A stretch of 64,000 nucleotides of DNA from Streptomyces fungicidicus. Its GTDB lineage: Bacteria > Actinomycetota > Actinomycetes > Streptomycetales > Streptomycetaceae. A program made the translations under genes and the position numbers. The notes under the pieces are model-generated. The model worked only from the letters and a program-made list of their open reading frames with translations, was not told the DNA's origin and searched no databases. This document shows positions 8,734 to 17,317 of the stretch, piece by piece (within the stretch, counting starts at the first letter, position 1; every line of letters starts with the position of its first letter). The stretch lies in NCBI RefSeq assembly GCF_003665435.1, contig NZ_CP023407.1:2666001-2730000 (forward strand). The letters run 5' to 3'.

Positions 8734-9219
8734 TTACTGCTGGGGGTGGTGCGCGGGGACGGGCGGGAGGTCGCCCGTCGTCTCGTACCCGGCGAGCATG
8801 TCGATCCGGCGGATGTGACGCTCGTCACCGGAGAACGGGGTGCTCAGGAAGGTCTCGACGAACTTCACCGCCTCGTCCTGGGTGTGCATGCGCGCGCCCA
8901 CCGCGACCACGTTGGCGTTGTTGTGCTGGCGGCCGAGCGCCGCCGTCTCCTCGCTCCACGCCAGGGCCGCCCGTACGCCCTTGACCTTGTTCGCGGCGAT
9001 CTGCTCGCCGTTGCCGGAGCCGCCGATCACGATGCCGAGGGCGCCCTCGTCCGCGGCGGTCCGCTCGGCGGCCCGGAGGCAGAAGGGCGGGTAGTCGTCC
9101 TGGGCGTCGTAGATGTGCGGTCCGCAGTCGACGGGCTCGTGGCCCGCCTTCTCGAGCCACTCGACGAGGTGGTTCTTGAGTTCGTAGCCCGCATGGTCCG
9201 AGCCGAGATACACGCGCAT
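8734..9219 (-). CDS. rpiB: Ribose-5-phosphate isomerase B
   Basis: Interconverts ribose-5-phosphate and ribulose-5-phosphate in the pentose phosphate pathway. The 161-aa length is typical. Seen motifs: GSDHAGYELK at residues 6-15, the anion-binding loop GGSGNGEQIAANKVKGVRAAL near 65-85, and RQHNNANVVAVGAR. The catalytic position that is Cys in E. coli RpiB is Ser in GGSGNG, as in the mycobacterial subtype that uses Glu (GNGE) as the base. The C-terminus (RRIDMLAGYE) is extended by a Pro-rich tail. ATG start at 9219; likely read through into nei. Confidence 0.95.
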   Translation of the reverse strand: MRVYLGSDHAGYELKNHLVEWLEKAGHEPVDCGPHIYDAQDDYPPFCLRAAERTAADEGALGIVIGGSGNGEQIAANKVKGVRAALAWSEETAALGRQHNNANVVAVGARMHTQDEAVKFVETFLSTPFSGDERHIRRIDMLAGYETTGDLPPVPAHHPQQ

Positions 9220-9424
9220 GGTCCGAGTGTGACACGGGGGTTCACGGGAAAGCGCGCCGGGTGCGAGTGAGGAGAACGTGAGGAGGATTACAGATACTCA
9301 GGAAAAGTTCGAGTAAAGATGCGGATTCCAAGGTTCCACAATCCTTTTCCCTCCGTTTCACTGGTCCGGCCCGTAGACCCCTACGGAGCGCAGCTCTCCC
9401 CCGGCGCAAAGGAAATCTCGTTCC

Positions 9425-10918
9425 ATGACCTCGCAGCCGACCTTGAAGACAGCTGGAGACGGCCCCGGAGAACCCAGAGGCTCCGGGGCGCCCGGAGGGT
9501 CCGCGGACGGACCCGGAGAAAACGGTTCCGGCCTCCAGGCCGGGCTGAAGAACCGCCATCTGTCGATGATCGCCATCGGTGGTGTCATCGGCGCCGGCCT
9601 CTTCGTCGGCTCCAGCACCGGCATCGCCACCGCCGGCCCCGGCATCCTGCTGTCGTACGCCCTCGTCGGCACGCTCGTGGTGCTGGTGATGCGGATGCTC
9701 GGCGAGATGTCCGCGGCGAACCCGACGTCCGGGTCCTTCTCCGCGCACGCCGACCGGGCGCTCGGCCCCTGGGCCGGATTCACCATCGGCTGGCTGTACT
9801 GGTTCTTCTGGGTCGTCGTCCTCGCGGTGGAGGCGACCGCCGGCGCGGCGATCCTCGAAGGGTGGATTCCGGCCGTTCCGCAGTGGGGCTGGGCGCTCAT
9901 CGTGATGGTGGTGCTGACCGCCACCAACCTGGCGTCCGTGGGCTCCTACGGCGAGTTCGAGTTCTGGTTCGCCGGGATCAAGGTCGTCGCCATCGGCGCG
10001 TTCATCGTCATCGGCGGTCTGGCCGTCTTCGGCGCGCTGCCCGGCGCGGACACCGACCAGGCCGGGCTGGCCAACCTCACCGGCCACGGCGGCTTCCTGC
10101 CCAACGGCGCCGGCGCCATCCTCACCGGCATCCTGCTCGTCGTCTTCTCGTTCATGGGCAGCGAGATCGCCACCCTGGCCGCCGGTGAGTCGGAGGACCC
10201 GCAGCGGGCCGTCACCAAGGCGACCAACAGCATCATCTGGCGGATCGGCGTCTTCTACCTCGGCTCGATCTTCGTCGTGGTCTGTCTGCTGCCCTGGGAC
10301 AGCAAGTCCATCGCCGACGACGGCTCCTACGTCGCCGCCCTGGACTCCCTCGGCATCGCGCACGCCGGCCAGATCATGAACTGCATCGTGCTGACGTCCG
10401 TGCTCTCCTGCCTCAACTCCGGGCTGTACACGGCCTCCCGGATGGCCTTCTCACTCGGCCGGCGCGGGGACGCGCCGAAGGCGTTCGCCCGGACCACCCG
10501 CCGGGGCGTGCCGCAGACCGCGATCATCGCCTCGGTCGTGTTCGGCTTCGTCGCCGTCTTCTTCAACTACAAGTTCCCGGACTCCGTCTTCCTCTTCCTC
10601 GTCAACTCCTCCGGCGCGGTCGCGCTGTTCGTGTGGCTGGTGATCTGCTTCTCGCAGCTGCGGATGCGGAAGATCATCCAGGCGGAGGCGCCGGAGAAGC
10701 TGGTCGTCCGGATGTGGCTGTACCCGTATCTGACGTGGGCCAGCGCCGCGCTGATCGTGTTCGTGCTCGGTTACATGCTGACCGACACCGAGCACGACGG
10801 GCGCACCACGATCCTGCTGTCGCTGCTGGTCGCGGCGATCGTGCTCGTCATCGCCCTGGTCAAGCAGCGGCTGGCCGCACGGCGCGCCGGGGAGCGGGAC
10901 GAGGTCCCGGCCGGCTGA
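9425..10918 (+). CDS. Amino acid permease (APC superfamily, GabP/ProY type)
   Basis: A 497-aa proton-coupled amino-acid importer with about 12 membrane helices. After a ~40-residue Gly/Pro-rich head comes the hallmark opening LKNRHLSMIAIGGVIGAGLFVGS, followed by MRMLGEMSAANPTSGSFSAHA and FSFMGSEIATLAAGESEDP, which place it in the amino-acid transporter family of enteric GabP, AroP and ProY. The specific amino acid cannot be read from the sequence. AAAGGAAA precedes the ATG. It is about 51% identical by eye to the permease at 11992, with bioY in between on the other strand. Confidence 0.92.
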   Translation: MTSQPTLKTAGDGPGEPRGSGAPGGSADGPGENGSGLQAGLKNRHLSMIAIGGVIGAGLFVGSSTGIATAGPGILLSYALVGTLVVLVMRMLGEMSAANPTSGSFSAHADRALGPWAGFTIGWLYWFFWVVVLAVEATAGAAILEGWIPAVPQWGWALIVMVVLTATNLASVGSYGEFEFWFAGIKVVAIGAFIVIGGLAVFGALPGADTDQAGLANLTGHGGFLPNGAGAILTGILLVVFSFMGSEIATLAAGESEDPQRAVTKATNSIIWRIGVFYLGSIFVVVCLLPWDSKSIADDGSYVAALDSLGIAHAGQIMNCIVLTSVLSCLNSGLYTASRMAFSLGRRGDAPKAFARTTRRGVPQTAIIASVVFGFVAVFFNYKFPDSVFLFLVNSSGAVALFVWLVICFSQLRMRKIIQAEAPEKLVVRMWLYPYLTWASAALIVFVLGYMLTDTEHDGRTTILLSLLVAAIVLVIALVKQRLAARRAGERDEVPAG

Positions 10919-10932
10919 GAACCCCTTCACGA

Positions 10933-10979
10933 CGGGAGGCCCGGAGGAGACGCCGTGCGGCGTTCCTCCGGGCCTCCCG
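10933..10979. terminator. Bidirectional terminator between the permease gene and bioY
   Basis: CGGGAGGCCCGGAGGA (10933-10948) pairs with TCCTCCGGGCCTCCCG (10964-10979), with a small inner CGCCG/CGGCG hairpin. It serves the converging permease and bioY genes. Confidence 0.85.
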
Positions 10980-10994
10980 CGTGGAACCGGGCGG

Positions 10995-11579
10995 TTACCG
11001 CTTGCCGGCGAACTTCCAGGCGGTGGGCAGCACGCCCATCGCCAGGGCCGCCTTCAGGGCGTCGCCCACGAGGAACGGGGTGAGGCCGGCCGCGATCGCG
11101 GCGGAGGCGGACATGCCGGTGGCGAGGGCCAGGTAGGGCACGCCGACGGCGTAGATGACCGCCGAGCCGAGCACCATGGTGCCGGCCGTCCGCCAGGCGG
11201 AGCGGTCGGCACCGCGACGGGCCAGGGCGCCCACGACGACGGAGGCCAGCAGCATGCCGACGATGTAGCCGAAGGACGGCATCCCCATGCCCGACGCGCC
11301 CTCCGCGAACCACGGCACGCCGGCCATGCCCGCCAGCGCGTACACCGCGAGGGAGGCGAAGCCGCGGCGGGCGCCGAGGGTGGTGCCGACGAGCAGCGCC
11401 GCGAAGGTCTGACCGGTCACCGGCACCGGGGAGCCGGGGACGGGCACCGCGATCTGCGCGGCCAGACCGGTGAGCGCGGCGCCGCCGAGCACGAGCGCGG
11501 CGTCCCGGACACGGGAGGCCGGGATGAGGTCCGCGAGGACCAGTCCGGAGCGGGCGGACGTGACGGTAGCGGTGCTCAT
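10995..11579 (-). CDS. bioY: Biotin transporter substrate-binding subunit BioY
   Basis: The S-component of an ECF-type vitamin importer. The 194-aa product has about six membrane helices and the BioY core motif AAQIAVPVPGSPVPVTGQTFAALLVG, then LGARRGFASLAVYALAGMAGVPWF and the C-terminal GLTPFLVGDALKAALA. No ATPase or T-component gene (bioM, bioN) is adjacent, so it either works alone or shares a module encoded elsewhere. The ATG at 11579 with GGAG upstream is preferred; longer versions add unlikely sequence. It lies between two permease genes. Confidence 0.93.
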   Translation of the reverse strand: MSTATVTSARSGLVLADLIPASRVRDAALVLGGAALTGLAAQIAVPVPGSPVPVTGQTFAALLVGTTLGARRGFASLAVYALAGMAGVPWFAEGASGMGMPSFGYIVGMLLASVVVGALARRGADRSAWRTAGTMVLGSAVIYAVGVPYLALATGMSASAAIAAGLTPFLVGDALKAALAMGVLPTAWKFAGKR

Positions 11580-11991
11580 GGGGTCTCCGCGGGGTGAGGG
11601 CAGTTGGGGACACCGCGACGCTATACCGGCGTCCGCGCGCCGATCACCGTCAGCGCTCCACAAAGCCGCCGACGCGGACTTGGTGGGCTCCGGACAAAGG
11701 GCGTGCGTGACGCGTGACGCGAGGTGACGCCGGTCACTGAGGTGACGTGGTTTCGCCGACATCGCCCGGTGGTACGGCCGCTGTGGGATTCCACCAAAGG
11801 GACCGTACGGCGTCCCGGGCGCCGCCTCGCTCGTCGGCCGCCGTCCGCACCGCACAACGGCCGCACCGTAAACGGACTGTCACCCTCCGCATGACATCCG
11901 TCCACATGCTGGGCGGCCTCCCCGTGCACGCGGGCGGGCCGCCCAGACTGGGCGGCGTTTTGTCGTCTCCCGCATTGGACGAGCCGCGCCC
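11580..11991. other. Regulatory spacer between bioY and the second permease
   Basis: This 412-base divergent spacer has no supported gene. It contains a run of GTGACG-type direct repeats at about 11705-11748 (three exact GTGACGC copies, one CGGTCACTG in the opposite sense, one GTGACG) and the attenuator-like leader at 11911-11961. Confidence 0.55.
11911..11961 (+). promoter_or_regulatory. Attenuator-like leader before the second permease
   Basis: Three segments can pair in two exclusive ways: A GGGCGGCC (11911-11918), B GGGCCGCCC (11936-11944), C GGGCGGC (11950-11956). B:C forms a 7-bp stem with a 5-base loop directly followed by GTTTT (terminator form); A:B forms an 8-bp stem (antiterminator form). 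The permease ATG is 30 bases beyond the T-run. Regulation by premature termination is an inference. Confidence 0.45.
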
Positions 11992-13371
11992 ATGCCCCGC
12001 ACCACCGTCGAGACGCCCGCCGGGACGGACGGCGCCTCCCTCTCCCACGGCCTGAAGCAACGCCATCTGTCGATGATCGCCCTCGGCGGGGTGATCGGCG
12101 CCGGGCTGTTCGTGGGCTCCGGGGCGGGCATCGCCGCCGCCGGCCCGTCCATCGTCGTCGCCTACACCCTCTCCGGCCTCCTGGTGATGCTGGTGATGCG
12201 GATGCTGGGCGAGATGTCCGCCGCGTACCCGTCGTCGGGCTCCTTCTCGGCGCACGCCGAGCGGGCGATCGGCCCCTGGGCGGGCTTCACCGCCGGCTGG
12301 GCGTTCTGGGTGCTGCTGTGCACGGCGGTCGGCCTGGAGGGCATCGGCGCCGCGAAGATCGTCACCGGCTGGCTGCCGGGCACGCCCGAATGGGCGTGGG
12401 TGGCGCTGTTCATGGTGGTGTTCTGCGGGACCAACCTGGCCGCGGTGAAGAACTTCGGCGAGTTCGAGTTCTGGTTCGCCGCGCTGAAGGTCGGCGCGAT
12501 CTCCCTCTTCCTGGTGCTCGGCGTGCTGGCCGTCGCCGGGGTGCTGCCGGGCACGGACTCGCCGGGCGCCTCCCACCTCACCGACTTCCTGCCCCACGGC
12601 GCCGAGGGCCTGGTGATCGGACTGCTGGCCTCCGTGTTCGCCTACGGCGGCCTGGAGACGGTGACCATCGCCGCGGCCGAGTCGGAGAACCCGGTGAAGG
12701 GCGTGGCGAGCGCGGTCCGTACCGCGATGTGGCGGATCGGGCTGTTCTACATCGGCTCGATGGCGGTCATCGTCACGCTGGTCCCGTGGGACGACCCGGC
12801 GGTCGTCGAGAGCGGCCCGTACGTCGCGGCCCTGGACCGCCTCGGCATCCCGGGGGCCGGGCAGCTGATGAACGTGGTGGTGCTGGTGGCGCTGCTGTCC
12901 GCGATGAACGCCAACATCTACGGCGCCTCGCGCATCGGCTACTCGCTGGTGGAGCGCGGTCAGGGGCCGAAGGCCCTCGGCCGGGTGTCGGGCGGGGTGC
13001 CGCGGATCGCCGTGCTGGCCTCCTCGGTCTTCGGCTTCCTGTGCGTGCTGCTGAGCTACTGGCGGCCCGACGACGTCTTCTCCTGGCTGCTGAACATGAT
13101 CGGCGCGGTGATCCTGGTCGTCTGGATCTTCATCGCCGTCTCCCAGCTGCGGCTGCGCCGCCGGCTGGAGCGGGAGGCGCCGGAGAAGCTGGTGGTGCGG
13201 ATGTGGGCGTTCCCGCTGCTGACCTGGGTGGCGCTGGCCGGGATGGCGGCCGTCTTCGTCCTCATGGCCCGGGAGCCGGACACCCGCGTGCAGCTGTACT
13301 CGACGGGCGGTATGACGCTGGCCCTGGCGGCCCTGGGGTACGCCCGCCAGCGGGTGCGCGCCCGGCGCTGA
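11992..13371 (+). CDS. Amino acid permease (APC superfamily), paralogue of the 9425 gene
   Basis: A 459-aa, ~12-helix importer. It has the same signature stretches as its neighbour: LKQRHLSMIALGGVIGAGLFVGS near residue 21, MRMLGEMSAAYPSSGSFSAHA and FAYGGLETVTIAAAESENP. The N-terminal head is shorter by about 20 residues. Divergence in the substrate helices suggests a different amino acid. The ribosome site is weak. The preceding hairpin followed by a T-run suggests control by early transcription stop. A 19-bp terminator follows the gene. Confidence 0.92.
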   Translation: MPRTTVETPAGTDGASLSHGLKQRHLSMIALGGVIGAGLFVGSGAGIAAAGPSIVVAYTLSGLLVMLVMRMLGEMSAAYPSSGSFSAHAERAIGPWAGFTAGWAFWVLLCTAVGLEGIGAAKIVTGWLPGTPEWAWVALFMVVFCGTNLAAVKNFGEFEFWFAALKVGAISLFLVLGVLAVAGVLPGTDSPGASHLTDFLPHGAEGLVIGLLASVFAYGGLETVTIAAAESENPVKGVASAVRTAMWRIGLFYIGSMAVIVTLVPWDDPAVVESGPYVAALDRLGIPGAGQLMNVVVLVALLSAMNANIYGASRIGYSLVERGQGPKALGRVSGGVPRIAVLASSVFGFLCVLLSYWRPDDVFSWLLNMIGAVILVVWIFIAVSQLRLRRRLEREAPEKLVVRMWAFPLLTWVALAGMAAVFVLMAREPDTRVQLYSTGGMTLALAALGYARQRVRARR

Positions 13372-13413
13372 CGCCCGCCCCGTACGGCCCCCCGTTCACC
13401 CGGCGGGCGGAAA

Positions 13414-13456
13414 ACCGGAAGCCCCCGCGAGGACGTGCCTCGCGGGGGCTTCCGGT
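13414..13456 (+). terminator. Perfect 19-bp hairpin after the second permease
   Basis: Arms 13414-13432 and 13438-13456 are exact complements around a 5-base loop. It ends 29 bases before the next start codon. Confidence 0.85.
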
Positions 13457-13484
13457 ATGCGGCAATCCGGGTCACTGTTGCGCA

Positions 13485-13727
13485 ATGGCGACACCCAGGA
13501 CACTCACGCTGGCCTGCTCGACGTGCAAGGGCGAGCACCGGCACCGGCTGCTGACCGGCGAGGAGCAGGAGAAGGCCAGGGCGCAGCTCGGCCTCAAGGC
13601 GGTGTACGACTTCTGGCTCTGCGAGAACGTGCTGGATCCGGACACCGGAGCGCAGTGCCGGAACCTGCGCAGGTACCTCCAGCTGAAGCCCTTCACCGAG
13701 CCCGTCAAACTGGCGCCCCTCGAGTGA
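13485..13727 (+). CDS. Small zinc-ribbon-like protein of unknown function
   Basis: An 80-aa product with two possible Cys pairs: CSTC near residues 11-14, and LCEN with AQCR near 45-58 separated by a short loop. HRHRLL follows the first pair, so a Cys/His zinc site is plausible. The frame has normal codon use and ends just before the convergent DsbA-like gene (3-base gap). The ATG at 13485 lies 29 bases after a strong terminator and lacks a clear ribosome site, so it may have its own promoter and a leaderless start. I do not recognise the family. Confidence 0.65.
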   Translation: MATPRTLTLACSTCKGEHRHRLLTGEEQEKARAQLGLKAVYDFWLCENVLDPDTGAQCRNLRRYLQLKPFTEPVKLAPLE

Positions 13728-13730
13728 CCG

Positions 13731-14378
13731 TCAGAGGTTGCTGAAGTCCGGGCCCTTCGTCCGCGTGCGCTTGATCTCGTAGAAGCCGGGGACGGAGGCC
13801 ACCGCGAGGGTGCCGTCCCACAGGCGGGCGGCCTCCTCGCCCTTCGGGGCCGGGGTGACGACCGGGCCGAAGAAGGCGATCTCCTCGCCGCCGGGTCCGG
13901 GCACCGCGATGACCGGGGTGCCGACCTCCTGGCCTACCTTCTCGATGCCCTCCTTGTGGGAGGCGCGCAGCTCCGGCTCGTACGGGGTGGAGTCCCAGTG
14001 GTCCATGAGCGACTCGGGCAGGCCGACGTCCTTCAGGGCGGCGGCGACCGTCTCCCTGCCCGGGCCCTCGTCCTGGTTGTGGATGCGGGTGCCGAGCGCG
14101 GTGTAGAGGTCGCCGAGGACCTCGGCGCCGTGCTCCTGCTGGGCGGCGATCACCACGCGCACCGGGCCCCAGGCCTTGACCTCGAGCATCTCGCGGTACT
14201 CGGCCGGCAGCTCGTCGAGCTTGTCCTCGTTGAGGACCGCGAGGCTCATCAGGTGCCAGCGGACCTCGATGTCCCGCACCTTCTCGACCTCGCGCACCCA
14301 GCGGGAGGTCATCCAGGCCCAGGGGCACAGCGGGTCGAACCAGAAGTCGACGGGCGTGGCGGGAGACTTGTCCGACAT
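13731..14378 (-). CDS. DsbA-family thioredoxin-fold oxidoreductase (Rv2466c-like)
   Basis: A 215-aa cytoplasmic DsbA/2-hydroxychromene-isomerase-type fold. VDFWFDPLCPWAWMTSRW at residues 9-26 holds the active site, CPWA instead of the CPWC that I recall for mycobacterial Rv2466c, a mycothiol-dependent nitroreductase. With a single active-site Cys a monothiol, mycothiol-linked mechanism is likely. The helical insert and the final GTPVIAVPG cis-Pro loop are present. The ATG at 14378 is fixed by AAGGAG eight bases upstream; no signal peptide. Divergent from pepN (14516), as in other Streptomyces as far as I recall. Confidence 0.87.
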   Translation of the reverse strand: MSDKSPATPVDFWFDPLCPWAWMTSRWVREVEKVRDIEVRWHLMSLAVLNEDKLDELPAEYREMLEVKAWGPVRVVIAAQQEHGAEVLGDLYTALGTRIHNQDEGPGRETVAAALKDVGLPESLMDHWDSTPYEPELRASHKEGIEKVGQEVGTPVIAVPGPGGEEIAFFGPVVTPAPKGEEAARLWDGTLAVASVPGFYEIKRTRTKGPDFSNL

Positions 14379-14515
14379 GTCGCTCCTTGTGACGGAAGAG
14401 TTTCCCTGTGACAACGCCCCGGCTCGTCCCGGCCATTCCCGGCTGACCCGTGTCAGGAGCGCATGACAGGATCGGCCCTGTACATCCATGTCGACGACGC
14501 CTGAGGAGTCCGCCC

Positions 14516-17125
14516 GTGCCCGGTGAGAATCTGACCCGCGAAGAGGCCCGGGAGCGGGCAGCCCTGCTGTCCGTCGACGGGTACGAGGTCTCCCTCGACC
14601 TGCGTTCCGCGGTCGGCGAGCACTCCGGCGGGGGCCCGCGCACCTTCCGGTCCGTCACCACCGTCCGGTTCCGCTGCGCCGAGCCGGGGGCGAGCAGCTT
14701 CGCGGACCTGATCGCCCCGAGCGTGACCGCCCTCTCGCTGAACGGACGGGACCTCGACCCCGGCCGGGTCTTCGACGGCTCGCGGATCCTCCTTGAGGAC
14801 CTGGCCGCCGACAACGAGCTCGTGGTGGACGCGCAGTGCGCCTACTCCCGCACCGGCGAGGGCATGCACCGCTTCGTCGACCCCGAGGACGGCGAGGTGT
14901 ACCTGTACACCCAGTACGAGCCGGCCGACTCCCGTCGCGTCTTCGCCAATTTCGAGCAGCCCGACCTCAAGGCGCCCTACCGCTTCGAGGTGCGCGCACC
15001 CGAGGGCTGGACGGTGTGGAGCAACGGGGCCGGTGAATCGGCCGACGGGGTGTGGCGGTTCGCGGAGACCAAGCCGATCTCGACGTACATCACCTGTGTG
15101 GTGGCGGGCCCGTACCACTACGTGACCGACTCCTACGAGCGGGTCCTGGAGGACGGCACCCGGCTGGAGATCCCGCTCGGCGCGATGTGCCGCAAGGGCC
15201 TCGCCCCGCACTTCGACGCCGACGACGTGTTCCTGGTGACCAAGCAGGGCCTGGACTTCTTCCACGACCACTTCGACTACCCGTACCCGTTCGGGAAGTA
15301 CGACCAGGCGTTCGTGCCCGAGTACAACCTGGGCGCGATGGAGAACCCCGGGATGGTCACCTTCCGGGAGGAGTTCATCTTCCGGGGCAAGGTGACGCGC
15401 GCCTCGTACGAGGGCCGGGCCAACGTCATCCTGCACGAGATGGCGCACATGTGGTTCGGCGACCTGGTCACCATGGAGTGGTGGGACGACCTGTGGCTGA
15501 AGGAGTCCTTCGCGGACTTCATGGGCGCGTTCTCGCTGGTCGGCGCGACCCGCTTCACCGACGGCTGGATCACCTTCGCCAACCGCCGCAAGGCCTGGGC
15601 GTACCGCGCGGACCAGCTGCCCTCCACGCACCCGATCACCGCGGACATCCGCGACCTGCAGGACGCCAAGCTCAACTTCGACGGCATCACCTACGCCAAG
15701 GGCGCCTCCGTGCTGAAGCAGCTGGTGGCGTACGTCGGGCAGGACGCGTTCCTGGAGGGCGCCCGGCGCTACTTCAAGCGGCACGCGTACGGCAACACGC
15801 GCCTGGGCGACCTGCTGTCGGTGCTGGAGGAGACCAGCGGGCGCGACATGGCCGCGTGGTCGCGGGCATGGCTGCAGACGGCAGGAGTCAACTCCCTCAC
15901 CCCGCAGGTGCTGCTGGGCGCGGACGGCAGGATCGACGAGCTGACGGTTCTCCAGGAGGCCGCCGCAGTGCCCGATCAGCCGACTCCGTCGGCGGGGCAC
16001 CCCGAACTGCGCCCGCACCGGGTGGCGGTGGGCCTGTACCGGCGCACGGACTCCGGCACCCTGGAGCGGTACGCGCAGGCCGAGACGGACGTCGACGGGG
16101 CGCGTACGGTCGTGGCGGAGCTGGCGGGCGCGGACGCGCCGGAGCTGGTGCTGGTCAACGACGACGACCTGACGTACTGCAAGACCCGCTTCGACGACAC
16201 GTCGCTGGCGGCGCTGCGGGAGCACCTGGGCGCGCTGACCGACCCGCTCGCCCGTGCCCTGTGCTGGTCGGCGCTGTGGAACATGACCCGCGACGCGCTG
16301 CTGCCCGCCCGGAACTTCGTGGACCTGGTGCTGCGGTTCGCCGGACGCGAGTCCGACATCGGTGTGCTCCAGATGCTGCACGCCTGGGCGGAGTCGGCGC
16401 TGGTGCACTACGCGGCGCCGTTCGGGCGCGCGGAGCTCGGCGTGGAGCTCGCCCGGGGCGCGCGGCGCGAGCTGCACGACGCCGAGCCGGGCAGCGAGCA
16501 CCAGCTGGCCTGGGCGCGGTTCTTCGCGCGCTCGGCCGCCGAGCCCGCGGACTTCGACCTGCTCACGGGCCTGCTGGACGGCACCTCGGCGGTCGAGGGC
16601 CTGGCGGTGGACCAGGAGCTGCGCTGGGCGTTCCTGGAGCCGCTGGCCGCGCACGGGGTCGCGGACGAGAAGGTGCTGGACGCGGAGCTGGCCCGGGACG
16701 ACACGGCCTCGGGCAAGCGCCACCAGGTGCGCTGTCTGGCCGCGCGCCCGTCGGCGGCGGTCAAGGCGCAGTGCTGGGCGCAGGTCGTGGAGTCGGACGC
16801 GCTGTCCAACGCGCTGGTGGAGGCCACCATCTCCGGCTTCGCGCAGTCGTCCCAGCGGGAGCTGCTCGCGCCGTACACCGAGAAGTACTTCGCGGCGATC
16901 GAGCGGGTGTGGACCGGGCGGTCCATCCAGATCGGCATGGACGTGGTCCGCGGCCTGTTCCCCTCCCACCAGGACTCGCAGGAGACCCTGGACGCGACCG
17001 ACGCCTGGCTCACCTCCCACGAGGACGCCGCCCCGGCGCTGCGCCGACTGGTCCTGGAGTCCCGTGACGACCTGGCCCGGGCGCTGCGCGGCCAGGCGTG
17101 CGACGAGGCCGCCGCCGGCCGGTGA
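14516..17125 (+). CDS. pepN: Aminopeptidase N (M1 metallopeptidase), copy 1
   Basis: Cytoplasmic zinc aminopeptidase releasing N-terminal residues from peptides. The 869-aa product has the substrate-recognition loop GAMENPGMV and the zinc site H307-E-M-A-H311 with the third ligand E330 (LKESFADF). A C-terminal ERAP1-like helical domain fills the second half. GTG at 14516 follows GAGGAG; the N-terminus PGENLTREEARERA matches the second copy at 29185 (PGTNLTREEARQRA). The two genes are clear paralogues 12 kb apart on the same strand. A hairpin at 17190 ends the unit. Confidence 0.95.
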   Translation: MPGENLTREEARERAALLSVDGYEVSLDLRSAVGEHSGGGPRTFRSVTTVRFRCAEPGASSFADLIAPSVTALSLNGRDLDPGRVFDGSRILLEDLAADNELVVDAQCAYSRTGEGMHRFVDPEDGEVYLYTQYEPADSRRVFANFEQPDLKAPYRFEVRAPEGWTVWSNGAGESADGVWRFAETKPISTYITCVVAGPYHYVTDSYERVLEDGTRLEIPLGAMCRKGLAPHFDADDVFLVTKQGLDFFHDHFDYPYPFGKYDQAFVPEYNLGAMENPGMVTFREEFIFRGKVTRASYEGRANVILHEMAHMWFGDLVTMEWWDDLWLKESFADFMGAFSLVGATRFTDGWITFANRRKAWAYRADQLPSTHPITADIRDLQDAKLNFDGITYAKGASVLKQLVAYVGQDAFLEGARRYFKRHAYGNTRLGDLLSVLEETSGRDMAAWSRAWLQTAGVNSLTPQVLLGADGRIDELTVLQEAAAVPDQPTPSAGHPELRPHRVAVGLYRRTDSGTLERYAQAETDVDGARTVVAELAGADAPELVLVNDDDLTYCKTRFDDTSLAALREHLGALTDPLARALCWSALWNMTRDALLPARNFVDLVLRFAGRESDIGVLQMLHAWAESALVHYAAPFGRAELGVELARGARRELHDAEPGSEHQLAWARFFARSAAEPADFDLLTGLLDGTSAVEGLAVDQELRWAFLEPLAAHGVADEKVLDAELARDDTASGKRHQVRCLAARPSAAVKAQCWAQVVESDALSNALVEATISGFAQSSQRELLAPYTEKYFAAIERVWTGRSIQIGMDVVRGLFPSHQDSQETLDATDAWLTSHEDAAPALRRLVLESRDDLARALRGQACDEAAAGR

Positions 17126-17189
17126 GCGCGGTCCCGGCCCCTTGACCGGCCTTCCGTCCTCGTTACGGAATCCGGTCAATGACAGCCGT

Positions 17190-17224
17190 AACCCCTGGTC
17201 CGCGACCGAACGGACCAGGGGTTT
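17190..17224 (+). terminator. Terminator after pepN copy 1
   Basis: AACCCCTGGTCCG (17190-17202) pairs with CGGACCAGGGGTT (17211-17223), followed by TTT-containing sequence. Confidence 0.8.
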
Positions 17225-17317
17225 CCGGTATCCGAACAGGCGTCCTCAAGGGCAGGCTCGTCCCTGTTTGTCGACGGGCCTGTAACACGGGTTCGCGGGC
17301 GGCCCGGAGGCGGGAAA

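Noticed and set aside
11747..12055. Open frame through the permease leader, considered as a leader peptide
   Set aside because: It runs past the permease start in another frame, has no ribosome site and no runs of one amino acid. Structure-based control without a peptide seems likelier.
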